In this document: positions 31,631 through 43,311 of the stretch, one piece after another
Numbering within the stretch: the stretch's first letter is position 1
Layout: the number at the start of each line of letters is the position of its first letter
Assembly: GCA_014529385.2 (NCBI GenBank)
Contig: CM043950.1
Coordinates: forward strand, 73,911,935-73,975,934
Length of the DNA stretch: 64,000 nt
Direction of reading: 5' to 3'
From: Adiantum capillus-veneris
Lineage: Eukaryota; Streptophyta; Polypodiopsida; Polypodiales; Pteridaceae
Translations under genes and position numbers: made by a program
The notes under the pieces: model-generated
Seen by the model: only the letters and a program-made list of their open reading frames with translations
The model's database searches: none
Told to the model about the DNA's origin: nothing

Positions 31631-33301
31631 AAAAGTGTAAGTGGACATTGCATGGCCAGTGTGAAATGGTTGTGGCCAAACGGGTTTCTCACAGCAGGAA
31701 TCTAGGTCGGTTAGTTAGGAAGGAGTCGGGCCAATTAACACTGAACTCTGATGAGTATGAAAGCTCGTGTGCGCCAAAACGGAATTTGGGCCACTCGTTA
31801 AGTTATTGACAACTTTATAAGTTGGTGGGTACTAGGAAATTAAACAAAAGGGACAAACTGGACACATGGCAGTAGGAGAGCAACCTGCAGGTTAACTCAC
31901 TCTCTCCTGAAGCTCATCCCAAGAAGGGCGCCCAAAACTCAGAGGGGGGCCTGAAAGTTACTCATTGTGCAACTACAGTGTGTGTGTCAGTAGTGGGTAC
32001 AAGTTCGCACCTTTAATGGAAATCTTGTCTTCTCCCTTGTCTCATGTAGCGCGACAATTTGCTTTCGCGCATCTCTCTCTCCTCTTTGCACATATGATAA
32101 TGCCCCACTAGTTGGGCTTCTTAGTTGACCATGTACATTTTCCAAGGCAAGAGCCTTCTGAACAGGGACTGGATTGCATAGTCACAAGGGATGCGTCCGT
32201 AGGAGTGGGGACGGGGCTCAAATGGATTTTAAGTGTAAAAAGGAGGGCGGGATGGAAAGTGGGACGGGAAGCCCAAAAATGGGTGTCCCCTGTGTCTATG
32301 CCGGATTGGCTAATTCCTAATCCCCCACACATACACACAGTTCCATCGCGCAGAATTGCAAAAACGGAGAGTTTTCTCATGTGAAAACTCGTCCGATTCA
32401 AAGGGGAACTGTCCCATTACGTGCGGGAGCTCTTGGGGCACGGGTATACGCGTTCGTTCTGCTCGTAATAATCCAAAACAGAGAATTACGGCGCCTTGCC
32501 GTGTTTTTTTGAAGGTTTAGGGTTTCGCACCCAAAAATCCAAGAAATCGCTAGGGGAGCCTCAAGAAGGCCGTGGGATGTTTATACAGGGCTTTGGGCAC
32601 CTGGAAGTGACAAAACGAGGAATTACAGCACGCTGAAATTTTGTTACAGCTCACTTGAAAGCTTTTAAATTGCGAGGGAATCTGTCCTAGGCATGTAGTT
32701 TTGACCTTCAGGGGTTTTGGCACAGTTATGTTGTCGACATTGGGTCAAAAACCTGCAAATTCTGCCCTCGCCATGTTTGGACAGCTTTGTAAGAGTTTGC
32801 TTTGAGTGTTCGGATCGTCTACTTTCAATTGAATAAAGAAATACCGAAAGGGGCGCCAGTCTTCGGGGCCTACAAGGTGTCGGTCCTTGTGTGTGAGTGA
32901 CAATCTAGTCGCTGGACACATCTGTATTTTCTTTTCTTCTTAGTGCTCTGTGTAAAGCCAACAAGTAAATTGAATAAGTACTGCCCTCTACTGTGTAGAG
33001 ACTGGTTATATGGTTCCATCGACCGGATAATCACTTTTTCATCAAAAAGTGCAGCATGGATTGTTGTGGGTGAAAGTAGCACAGAGCTTGTCAATAAGGC
33101 AGAGAAGAGAGACCAAGTACCTGAAGAGGGATCTTTCTCACATGGCACAGAGAGAGTTCCTTCAACTCTTCAAGGAGAGGACAGTTTGTTTAGAGCTCAA
33201 CTACGTAGCTGCATGGAAATGTTTCAACAGTTGACCGACAATCCAAGGATGCAGGAGCTCTTACAAGATCCTACACAGGGTTTTTAGGTTCGACACAGGC
33301 C
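31631..33301. other. Non-coding stretch upstream of a decayed gypsy element
   Basis: No supported gene. Some of the right end may be the leader of the gag-like remnant that starts near 33302, but LTR ends and primer site were not found. Confidence 0.35.
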
Positions 33302-33927
33302 ATGACTGCGTCTTTTCAGGAAAAGGATATTTTAAATGCACAAAGGTCTTGTGATGCTCGAGGGAAAGCCCATGTGATTGAGCAACTAGCGGTGACCATT
33401 CATCCCAAGCAATTTTCTTTACCTGGACAAGAACCGTTTGTGAATGGTCAAGGGAGTAATGAACAGGCTATACGTCGGATCCTTCCATTACATACTTCAT
33501 ATCCTGGTTATTTTGGAGGTGGTTTAGTGTTTCAAGCTATGGCTGGACCTTCCACAGGTTATATGCCAAGGAATGTGTTTGCAACAATGCAACCACGCAT
33601 GGTTAACCCTATGTATGGAAACATGGATGTCCAACCAGGTTTTCAGGGTGCCTATGGTCAAAATTTTGAATGCTTGGAACACAGTTTTCTATGACTGGTT
33701 TTTTGCAACCATATGCCCAAAATGTAAATATGATAGGTAAAACAGGTGATGCGAGTGCTGGAATGGAAAATCCCAGAGCGCCACTCTTATGGGCACCTGT
33801 TTATGACAATTTGACTCCTTTCAGTCAACCTAAGGATTACAAGGAAAATGGGCAAGAAGTGAAGTTTGAAACTTTCAGGGGAACTCAGGATCAACTCAAG
33901 GCTTTGACCGTCATAGGATCCCGCTAA
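33302..33927 (+). pseudogene. Gypsy gag N-terminal region
   Basis: Two overlapping frames (33302-33694 and 33670-33927). The first is Gly, Pro, Gln and Met rich (GYFGGGLVFQAMAGPSTGYM), the second ends FETFRGTQDQLKALTVI, matching the FxGTxDxxKALTFI start of the retrotransposon gag domain. Right after that the sequence jumps to the RT thumb, so most of gag, protease and RT are deleted. Confidence 0.55.
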
Positions 33928-34560
33928 AGTGGAAGCAATTAGGTCATGGCCAGACTTGAAGTCCGTACATGAAATTCGAAGCTCTCTAGGCTTATGCTCC
34001 TACTACAGGAGGTTTATCTGAAATTTTGTTGATATTGCTTCTCCACTCCATACACTACAAGGGAAAGGAGTTACTTTCAAGTGGACAGCCAAGGAAATTC
34101 TAGCCTTCAAATACTTGAAAGAAAAGTTGACTTCAGATCCGATAATCATTTTGCCAGATGTTTCGAAAACTTTTGTGGTTCAATGTGATGCATTTGGCCA
34201 TAGTCTTGATGAAATTCTAATGCAAAATGGCAGAGTAGTCGCATATGAGAGCAGAATTATTTTGAAGACCAAAAAGAATTTGCAAGTTTATGAGAAAGAA
34301 CTATTGGCAGTAATTCACACCTCACTAGTTGGAAACACTATCTGCTAGGGACTGATTTTGTTGTCTAAACAGACCATCAAACCTTGCGATACTTTCTCAC
34401 ACAACCGAAGTTTCCTGAGAAACACATGCGATGGGCAAACATCTTGTCAGTGCTCCATTTTCAGATTGTGCATGTGGAAGGGAAAAAGAACGTGGTGGCT
34501 GATGCATTGTCGCAAAAGTCCCAAATTTCAGCAGTGTCAATTTTGTACCATTGTGAACTA
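33922..34560 (+). pseudogene. Gypsy RT end and RNase H
   Basis: Reads DPAKVEAIRSWPDLKSVHEI, then LLGLCSYYRRFI and RNase H: VVQCDAFGHSLDEILMQNGR, LQVYEKELLAVIHT, TDHQTLRYFLTQPKF, HVEGKKNVVADALSQKS. Several stops and one frameshift (near 34340) interrupt it. The pieces 34115-34348 and 34384-34713 hold the best frames. Confidence 0.8.
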
Positions 34561-34561
34561 G

Positions 34562-34980
34562 ACAAAATATGGAAAGCATTGTTTGAGAACATGGGCACTA
34601 CGCTAAAGTTCTCATCTTCATTTCATCCAGAAACTGATGGACAGTCAGAAGAGGAAAATTCAATTGTCCTAGATCTACACAAATGTTATGTATCAAAGCC
34701 CAAGGCAGCTTAGGAACACAATCTCCCATTGGTTGAATATGCTTACAATAACATTGTGCATGCATCAATAGGCAAGGCACCAATTGAGATAGTGGAAGGA
34801 GGGAAAACAGTCCGACCCATTTTGCAGACGAAGGACAAGATATTTGAGGCAGACAAATATGTGCAAGATATGGATGAATCGTACACGAAGATAAAGATTG
34901 CTCTCAAGAAGACTCGGGCTAAGAAAAAGAAAGCTGCTTATCGTCACCATCGTGAACTTGTATTTTCACTTGCCTGATTC
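34562..34980 (+). pseudogene. Gypsy integrase C-terminal part, joined directly to RNase H
   Basis: FENMGTTLKFSSSFHPETDG, then SEEENSIV where SERVN is usual, still with the Glu, LPLVEYAYNNIVHASIGKAP and a Lys-rich end. The zinc finger and both Asp motifs of integrase are missing: the RNase H tail (ILYHCELDKI) runs straight into KALFENMGTT, showing an internal deletion. Confidence 0.78.
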
Positions 34981-35070
34981 CTATTGGCCAGGAGGCAAAG
35001 GGGTCCAATGAGAGTTTAATTGAATTATTACTTAACCTAAAGATCTCACAAAAGGGGAAAGGGGGACACA

Positions 35071-35889
35071 TGTCAGAAGGCTATCACATATGCTGCTTAA
35101 TAGTCATTGGCTTGACTTGGGGAGGGCCAATGAGGGTTGAGCAAGAGGGCTCGCCCAAGAGAGAGAGAGGGGGTTGATTTTTGCAAGGCATTATCACACA
35201 CACACACTCACACAATCTCATGGGTGAAGAAAGAGAAGACTGTCTCTTCCCAAGCTTTAATGGAGAGCTCATCACCTACTCCAAGCTTGTGAGATAGAAG
35301 CCGACATCGACACACTCTTGGCATGTGGATGCAAATCCAACCAAGAGCCAAGATTCAATGCATGCTCATCTCCTCTACCAAGCTAATTACTAAGCTAAGC
35401 TATGCTAATATGAGTGATTATGTGAGGATATGTACATCTTTCTCGTAAGATACTCCTTCTTCCTCTCAATCTACTCTCATACCCTGCTAGCTCTCACCAT
35501 CTTCGAAGGTGTGTGAGGTCTTGGGTCTGAGACCGGGGATAATTGATGTTGTGTTTGCTATGTGTTTTGCTTAGTGCATGAAGCTTTCATCTTCATTGCA
35601 CTAGCTAGTCTTGAAGGAACACAAAGAATTGTATTGTACAATGTCTCTCTTAATGGGAGAAACCATAATACAAAGCCTTTTGGAGGGGGGACCGGCTCCA
35701 TGCAAATCCGGTCCTCAACTGTTGTCAATAGCTTAATTTCTCTCTCTTTTGAAAGTATTGTTGATTCTATCTAACTAGGTGTTATGCTTTTTGTTGCTCT
35801 CTCCACCCAAGCACTCTTGTAATTCTCATTAGGAATCTATTCTAATGAAATGCCCACTATGTTCATGCTAGTTTCTACTACACACAACA
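35071..35889 (+). repeat. Putative 3' LTR of the decayed gypsy element
   Basis: A purine tract (AAAGGGGAAAGGGGGACACA, 35051-35070) precedes TGTCAGAAGG. The stretch ends CACACAACA just before integrase sequence of a different element begins at about 35890, which fits an insertion boundary. No second copy is in the window to prove the ends. Confidence 0.4.
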
Positions 35890-36514
35890 TATTAGGCCAT
35901 TAAATGTTACAGAAGGGATATGTAAGCTCCTCTTGGATGATGTAATTAGCCATTATGGTTGTGTTGGGAAAATAACAGCGGACAGGGGTGAGTTGGATGC
36001 TAACAAAGCAAGGGAGTTTTTCTCTAGGTTGGGCATTAAACTTGCTCTCACTATTGCATACAATCCTGAGGGAAATGGAAAATCAGAGTGTGGGCATCGT
36101 CCTATTATTAAAGCTTTAGCTAAGTCCTGCAAAGGTAAAATGGGAGAGTGTCCTAGGTTGTTGCCTTATGCTTTATGGGCTGATGGTACAACTCATAGCT
36201 CGGTTATTGGTTATATGCCTTTTGAGTTGATGTATGGTTAGAAACCTATAATGCCAATTGAGGATGTAATTCCCACATGGAATGTATTACCTTGGGGAGA
36301 TGGAATGAGTAGGGAATACCTTCTTGCTTTGCGCATACAACAGTTAGAAAGAAGGCCCCAAGATATTGAGATTGGAGTTTCACAATTGAAAGATGCAAGG
36401 TTAAAGAATAAGGACATATTTGATAAGAGGCATAGGCTCAGACCTAAAGCTATTGAGGAAGGTGATTGGGTGTTGATGTATGACAGAAGTCTTGACAACC
36501 AACATTCAAAATAA
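35890..36514 (+). pseudogene. Gypsy integrase core, a different lineage
   Basis: RPLNVTEGICKLLLDDVISH, ITADRGELDANKAREFFSRL (second Asp), AYNPEGNGKSECGHRPIIKA (catalytic Glu; ECG where ERG is usual), PFELMYG, TAG at 36239-36241 where Gln of MYGQKPIMP is expected, then PIMPIEDVIPTWNVLPW and the linker. Unlike any other integrase in this window. The N-terminal part is missing, cut by the putative LTR on its left. Confidence 0.83.
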
Positions 36515-36807
36515 GAAAGCTTTCCAAGAGATGGTTTGGTCCTTATGTGGTTCATCATGTACATGGGAATGCAACTTATACCTTGCATGAATTAGGCGGG
36601 ACAAAAATGAAGATTCCCATTTCAGGGAAAAGAATCAAGTTATTCAAAAGAAGAGGTGATACAGATCCCTTTGATTCACAGGAAGGTCAAAATGAAGGCT
36701 CTGATAAAAATGGTATGAATGTGGATGAAGAACAAGAGGATGATGCGTTAGATTTTTTTGCAAGCGATGATGAAATCGACATGTATGTTGACTTAAATGA
36801 GGACTGA
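36515..36807 (+). pseudogene. Gypsy integrase C-terminus with acidic tail
   Basis: After a frameshift near 36515 the integrase end continues (VVHHVHGNATYTLHELGGTK, ISGKRIKLFKRR). A strongly acidic tail follows (MNVDEEQEDDALDFFASDDE). Natural stop TGA at 36805. A purine stretch TTTAGAGGGGTTGGA at about 36851-36865 and TGTCATATC at 36867 may mark the LTR. Confidence 0.7.
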
Positions 36808-38015
36808 ACCTACAAAAGATATCTGTGGCACATGTCAGAGGATGTGCAAGTTTAGAGGGGTTGGATGTCATATCATGGCATGTTCATAATGTGAAATTTA
36901 AATATCTACCTCAATCTTAATTTTTATGATGTGTGGGACAAAATGCTATAAAGTACATAGTGTGATATATGCGAAAATTAATGCCACGGTTGCAGCCGTG
37001 TACATACCTTTCTGAGCGGACGAGGCCCTACACGTGGCACCATGGAATTCTTTTTCACATAAATATATGCTTAATTTGCTTTGGGAATGTACAAATGTCA
37101 AGTGTTTTGAAGTGGCACGTTCGTTTTGCCTAGAAAGTTCAATGTGGACAATCTCGGCCAAAAATAGCAGGTTTTGCGCGCTGGCGTGAAAGACGTGTCC
37201 AAAGTGATTACCAAGTGGGAAAATGAGGTTTTACATGAAATTTGAGTCCAATGGGATTTTTCCACATTCTGAAGGATTTTTCCTAGCTCGTTTGGGCTTT
37301 TTACAGACAAAAAGTGACATTTTTGGGCTAAATACGGCTAAAAATGGTCAAAATAGCATAAAAAATGCTCAAAATAGCTCAAAATGCCACATCAACAATG
37401 CTGGAATTATTTCTCAAGCTGCGTGGGAAAATTTAGAGCCAATAATGAGCTCATTTTGGCACATGACCAAGGGGATACAACCATTCCTTTACAGGGTGCT
37501 AGTGCAGTCCTATGCTGCTTCCACTACATGGTTGAGGCTGTGAGGCCTCCAATTAGGGTTTCCCCTCCTTATATAACTACTTGGGCTTCTCCAATGAAGT
37601 AATTAAGCTTCCATGTAATGGTCACAACTAAGAATGTAAGTGTAAATGTAGGGCTTTTAACAGGTCGAATGAGCACTACATCTGCGCAATTGGGAGCGAG
37701 GCTACACCTAATCTTCACACACACAAGAGTTTTGGGTTAGTATTGGTTCTTTCTCAAAGTGGAGCTTTCATGGCTGGAGTTTTGTTCTTTTTTAGTGTGT
37801 TTCTGGCTTGAAATCGTCTATGCCTTGCTTGATTTTGCTACGAGCCCTCATAGCTAGAGGCCCAGCGCTTTCCTAGTCGCACTGTGCACTTCTTGACAAC
37901 GGTCTACGAACAAACTTACAAAAGTGTCCGATCACTTCCTATTCTATACTTACTTGACTGACTGAACCCTGATCATGCTTTAGCTTACCCATGGACGCAT
38001 AGGGTTGGATGTAAC
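36808..38015. other. Possible LTR of the preceding element; otherwise non-coding
   Basis: May hold the 3' LTR starting near 36867. A TATAA-like stretch (CCTTATATAACTAC, about 37569-37582) fits an LTR promoter. No matching LTR copy in the window. The right end abuts the Tat LTR at 38016. Confidence 0.35.
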
Positions 38016-40642
38016 TGCAAAGGCGGTCCGGGGCGGGCAACAAGACAAGTGACCTCTAAACACCCCTCAAGGCTCCCGTGCTGCTCAATTGGGGCTAGGG
38101 CAACCACAAGCAGAACACAACAACAAAACCACACCCAAACCCAAACAAGATAGGGGCACCACCTTGTTATGGTATGCGAACTAGAATGCAAGAGAGATTT
38201 CGTCACAACCAAGAAGATACACCACAAAAAACACACACAGTAACCTCACAGCAAAGGGAAGAGAGAGGACTGGACCTTGCATGATACCTTATTTGTGACT
38301 TGCAAATGGAGATGGTTCGTTATGTTGCTATCGTAGAGCTTGTACGAAAACTCACTCAATGCTTAGTGAATGCTAAACATTGCCAACACACACACACACT
38401 GTCTTAGGGTGTGGGAGACCTCTCACCACAATACCCTCTTACAATGGACACAAAATTGGCAATGAAAAAACACTAAAATACTTTCTAAAGCAAGATCAAA
38501 CGATAGAACTCAAAATACACAAGTCACCTTGAATTCACTAAACCGTATCGCACAAGTGGAAGGCTAAGATTTGAACGTTGAAGCACGCCTTTGATGCACC
38601 AAACCTCAATTTATTGATGATGGAGGAACATATACAATAGTGGTTTTGAGATTTTGAACACAGGCTCTCTCACTTGCAATGTGTAGCTTGAAAGCTTCTC
38701 TAGCACCAAAAGTGAAGCGCGCTAACAAAGTGACTGCTACACCTAAGTCTCTCCTCACGCATAGAGTGTTGGGGTGCTATGTGAAATATTGGAGGTTGTT
38801 TTACAAGAAGGAGAGGAGCCTATTTATAGGTTGGAGACCCCTCATTAAGATTATTGGAAATCCTAATTTACAAGCTAACAAATCAGGATTATGACTTTTT
38901 TGAATATCCAAACATTGCGGGCCTTCTTTGTCTGCTTGAGTCATGGATGTGGGCTCAAAAGAGAGCATTATTGATAATAGATAAGGTGAAAGTAGAGTTT
39001 TAAGTAAGGAGAGAGAGAGAGTTAGAGAGAGTTACTATGCACATGTCTTGAGGTGAGGTGTCTTTTATGGTTAGGTCAATGGCTATTTTGTGTTAGTATG
39101 TTAGTGGTTATTGTTAGTAATCACTAGAAAGTTAATGATATATTACAATGGGTAGAATGGGGTGGATGGTTTAATGAAGTGAGGAAATTCTTGTGATGGT
39201 GAATCTTGAAGAAGTTTTTGATTTACTTGTGTAGGTTCTCAAAATGACTATCGATCTTCTTCTTTGTGTTCTCTTCTTTACGCCACCGCCGCCAAGGTTG
39301 ATTATCGCGATGAAAATGATAATTTTGTTGATGAGATCTCTTTATTTGAAGAGTTTAAGCATGGTACACATGCTGAATTTATGTTTATATATAAGGGGTA
39401 AGATGGAATTGTACTTTGGAGACAATAGAGAGAGGCATAGAGATAGTGTATGTATATGGAGAGCTCATATGAGAGCTATGGAAGTAAGTGGGGAGGTTAA
39501 TGGTGAATAAGGTGAGGGAAACCATTGAAGGTGCAGGTTTGAGTGAGGGAATGAGAGTAATGTGTGTGTGTGTGTGTGTGTAGAAGTGTGGAAAGAGGTG
39601 AGAGAAGACTATGGCTACTTGTGAGAAAAGTGGGCAGACTGGGGTCCACTCAAAAAATCATGGCTCACCGGTGGTTGCTCCAGAAATCACCAAATATCTT
39701 GAGGTGATTATTCATATTTTTTTATACATTTTCTCTTTTGACCACCGCTCCAAATTAGCAGTAGAGATTGATTCCAAAATTCTCACCAAGAAGCCTGTTT
39801 TTTATGCCTACAAAAGTCTTTTAGTGGCCCCCTCCTTTGTTGAATTTGTACAATGCATCCAAGAGTGAGCCCCTCGTTTGTCATATCATAATACAAAGCA
39901 TCCATGTTGCCCTTTACACATGCATGGAGGAGGATTATTGGTGAATAAAGCAATATATACATGGTGGGACTAGTGTATACACTATTCATGGATTTTAGCT
40001 CAATGAGCACATGGTGTTAGAATAATGAAAATAAAATAAAATAAAATAATGTGGAGAAATTATAGATATGGAAAGATATTGGAATCATATGATATGGTCC
40101 CTCTTTGTATTATTTTGGGTGAAAGAGGAAAAGGCATGCAAGTAAATAATATAATAAATGTGACTAAGAGAGTAGAAATCAATTTTTGTTTTCACGAGAG
40201 TGAGGGTGAAAATGTGGGGGTGATTTGTATAAAAGAGAAATATGAGGTTAGAGTATGTACACATTGGCAAAAAATATGCTTATGGTGTAAGAAGATGAAA
40301 GAAGGCATACACAGGTTTACTAAAACACACACCTAAGTATAAATATTTAAATAAAATACCAAAATAATGATAAAAATCCTTATATTTAGGCCATATATAC
40401 AATGCAATATTTACACACAAATGGGCCATAATATTTTTTATTTTTTTATTTTTTTTATTTTTTGGCTCAACTAGCCCAGTGACTAGCTAATTGAGGGTTT
40501 TTAAGAAAATATGGGAAAAGTCCCCTAACTCACACACACCTATTTACAGAGAAATGGTAGGGATAGAAATAGTGTTTGGGTGAATTTGGTAGGGTGAGGT
40601 AGCTCACTATGAAAATTTGGAATAGCCGAAAAACGGCTATCA
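38016..40642 (-). repeat. 3' LTR of the Tat element B (2627 bp)
   Basis: On the plus strand it runs from TGCAAAGGCGGTCCGGGG to AACGGCTATCA; on the minus strand it begins TGATAGCCG. The element's purine tract (GGGGGAAGG on the minus strand) abuts it at 40648-40656. It includes a (GT)n run near 39561-39581. No coding function; short ORFs in it recur in the other LTR copy and are incidental. Confidence 0.88.
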
Positions 40643-41256
40643 TTAGCCTTCCCCCAGATGATGGTATATTCATGTACCATCATAGAGCATCTTTTCCAAA
40701 GAGAGTGCTTCAGAGTCCTTGACAAGATCTTCATTGTTTGCCCCTCGGCATTTTGGTTGGAGTTACACTCATGCTTCATGTAACAATACTTACATGAGAT
40801 AGCGGCCTTTGGATAGATCTTTGGTAGATTCTTTGGTAAAAAGCGACTCAAATAGGGCTTCAAGCGATACCCATTTACCTTCCTAGAGTGCTCTTTTTTA
40901 TTCAAGTCCATAAGTTGATAGTAACTTGAATTGAAAGCCTTCTTATCTATGTATGGCCCCTGACATCTAGTTTCAAATTTGGCATCAAAACGATTGTCAA
41001 GTAGATTGTCATACCTTAGCACAAGCTCTCCTTCCTTGATTCCTTTGTCCTTCAGTTCCTTGTCGAGCTTTTCTTTCGCTTGCGTAGATTTCCTCTTGTA
41101 GCACTCGTAAGCTTCTTCTCTTTTCCACTCAAGCTCCACTAGCGTAAGAAGTCGATCCATCCACACCTCTTGATCATCTTGTGCACCTTTCTCATGAAGC
41201 CGCATTGTTGGAATGTTGAGCTCGATAGGCTGCAAAGCCTCTTGACCATAGACCAA
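40643..41256 (-). pseudogene. Tat integrase C-terminal region
   Basis: The minus-strand frame reads VYGQEALQPIELNIPTMRLH, the post-core region of gypsy integrases, then EELVLRYDNLLDNRFDAKFE-type text (ELVLRYDNLLDNRFDAKF) and a GPY-like YIDKKAFNSSYYQLMDLNKK. A similar copy is at 59289-59531. It continues the frame at 41281-41871 after a stop. Confidence 0.8.
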
Positions 41257-41280
41257 GTGAAATGGTGTGAACTCCGTGGA

Positions 41281-41871
41281 CTAAGTTTGATATGCCCACA
41301 AGGCACCATCCAAGAAGTCATCCCATAACTTTGTTTTGTTTTGCACCATCTTTCTAATGATGCCTGCAATGACACCGTTAGCCTTCTCCACCAAACCATT
41401 TGACTGTGGGTAGTATGGTGTGCTATGACGATGTAGAATGTGAAGCTCTTCACAAACTTCTATGAGTAAACCCTTCTTGAATCCCGGACCATTATCTGAA
41501 ACAATCTCTAGAGGTGTGCCAAATCCACAACAAATGTGAGTGTAGACAAATTTGCTCACTGTCCTCTCATTTACCTTTGCCACACTTTGTGCTTCCACCC
41601 ACCTAGTCATATAGTCTACAACCACTAGAATATAGAGTTTACCATTTTTTGTCCTAGACAGAGGACCCATAGCATCAATGCCCCACTTTTCAAAGGGTCC
41701 ATTTTCAAGCACTATTTGCCTCGGGCGATGCACCAACCTTCTATTTCCATTTATCTGACAATTGTGACAGTTTTTACACCAATGTTGAACATCCACATAC
41801 AAACTTGGCCAAACATACCCCGCAAGAAAAATCTTCTTCACAGTTAATTCTTGGGCAAAATGACAACACAT
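41281..41871 (-). pseudogene. Tat integrase core
   Basis: Zinc-finger Cys pair (WCKNCHNCQING), first Asp in KWGIDAMGPLSR, second in EIVSDNGPGFKK, Glu in PQSNGLVEKANG: the DDE triad is intact. The HHCC histidines are encoded just upstream in another frame (42122-41844), so one frameshift lies near 41865. The stop at 41281 is near a small deletion: the related copy at 59745-60176 has a longer WAYRTTYREATEF here. Confidence 0.87.
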
Positions 41872-42122
41872 GCCTCTTCATGCAAACCTTTTAGAATGGC
41901 TGGAATTTCCTCGATAGTTGGTATTCTTCTGCATACTTGATCCTTCCCTCTTTGATAGAGGGAGCCTTTTAGGAAGAGATAGAAACTTGCCTTCTTCATG
42001 AGTCTCCTTTTCTGAGCTTTAGTGAAGTCTTGTGGAAACTCGCCCTCCAAAATGTAGCCAATAATGGGAGTCAATGACTCCAATCCCTGGTGTCTTGGTT
42101 GCTTTACAGCAGTTGCCACCAT
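41844..42122 (-). pseudogene. Tat linker and integrase zinc-finger start
   Basis: Reads PIIGYILEGEFPQDFTKAQK, RRLMKKASFYLFLKGSLYQR, IPAILKGLHEEAC, the segment leading into the integrase HHCC domain. The frame shifts after HEEAC. Confidence 0.78.
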
Positions 42123-42134
42123 GATGACCTACAC

Positions 42135-42960
42135 TTATTTCTTAACACATGTAACCACTTGCTGTGCAAGTAAATCAGCATCTTCATTCTGTTTTCTAAG
42201 AATATGATATAGTTGCACTTCTTCAAATTGATTAAACAATCTACGAATGGCATGAACTTTTGTCCTTAGGATTTCATTCTTGCATGCCCAAATGCCTAAA
42301 ATTTGCTTCACAATGAAAAGTGCATCCCCTTTTACCATGCGACGTTGTATACCTTGGCCAATGCATATCTTTAAACCATGAAGTAGTGTGTCGTATTTTG
42401 CTTCATTGTTGCTAGTTGAACCTGGTAGATTGACCTTCTCTTTCATGACCACCTCTCCACTTGGGTTGAGCAACACTAGCCCTCCCCTTGCTTTCCCTGT
42501 GGCTCGTTGAAAAGCTCCATCAAAGAACAAGGTAAAAGCATTAGGAATACTTTTTGGTGGTGGCAATGGTAGGGTCTTTACTTGAGGCACCTTAATTTCC
42601 TTCTCATGTACCCTATAAGTGAGAATCCCTGCCAATTGTGCACGCACACTATCTTCTACCTTGAAAAAGTATTGGAACTCTTGCAACTCCATAATCTGCT
42701 TTGAGATCCTAGTACTAAGATTCATTTGAGATAACACCCAAGGGAACAAATTTTCTGCAGTGAGAATTACAAAAGGTTTTGGTAGCAGGTAGGATCTAAA
42801 CTTTCTCACCGCAAACATGAGAGAAAGCATCATGAGTTCTGCTTCTATGTAGCCTCTCTCCAAAGCATTCATGACCCTGCTAGCAAAGTAGATGGGTCGC
42901 ATCCTGGTACTGTGGGGACCTTGTTGTAGCAACACAGCACCAATTGTTTCCCTTCCAACA
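42135..42960 (-). pseudogene. Tat dual RNase H (gypsy type plus archaeal-like type)
   Basis: First domain: end of the gypsy RNase H (IYFASRVMNALERGYIEAEL, LMFAVRKFRSYLL, STRISKQIMELQEF). After a Pro-rich linker (LPLPPPKSIP) a second RNase H begins: LFFDGAFQRATGKARGG (Asp), STSNNEAKYDTLLHGLKICI (Glu), MVKGDALFIVKQIL (Asp), KQNEDADLLAQQV (Asp). Four acidic residues are all present in the second domain. This acquired second RNase H is the diagnostic trait of the Tat lineage; the first copy is degenerate in the catalytic Asp region. Confidence 0.87.
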
Positions 42961-42986
42961 CTAGAGCTAACAAAGAATGTGTACTC

Positions 42987-43311
42987 CTAACAAGGATGCA
43001 TGAGTGATGGTAGCTCTGACAAAATGACTTTAATGTTACAAAAGTACTCTTCAAGCTCATGAGACGATGCAAATTCTACTTGTTGTGTCAACTTTTGCAA
43101 AGGATGAAGCAACTCCGAAGCTAAGTGAATAAAGTGTGACATATACTTTATCTTTTGAATGAATGAGATGACCTCTTTGAGATTCTTGGGTGATGGGAGC
43201 TTAATAAGAGCCTTTGCCTTTGAAGGATCCACCTCAATGCCTTTATAGGAAACCTTGTGACCAAGCAAGATCACTTCATCCTCACCTATGTGACACTTGT
43301 CGGGGTTGAGT
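42987..43311 (-). pseudogene. Tat RT thumb, downstream of the solo LTR
   Basis: NPDKCHIGEDEVILLGHKVS continues the RT interrupted at 44450. Then IEVDPSKAKALIKLPSPKNL, FIQKIKYMSHFIHLASEL. In the same reading frame as the upstream RT piece, because solo LTR plus one duplication is 1143 bases, a multiple of three. Confidence 0.85.
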
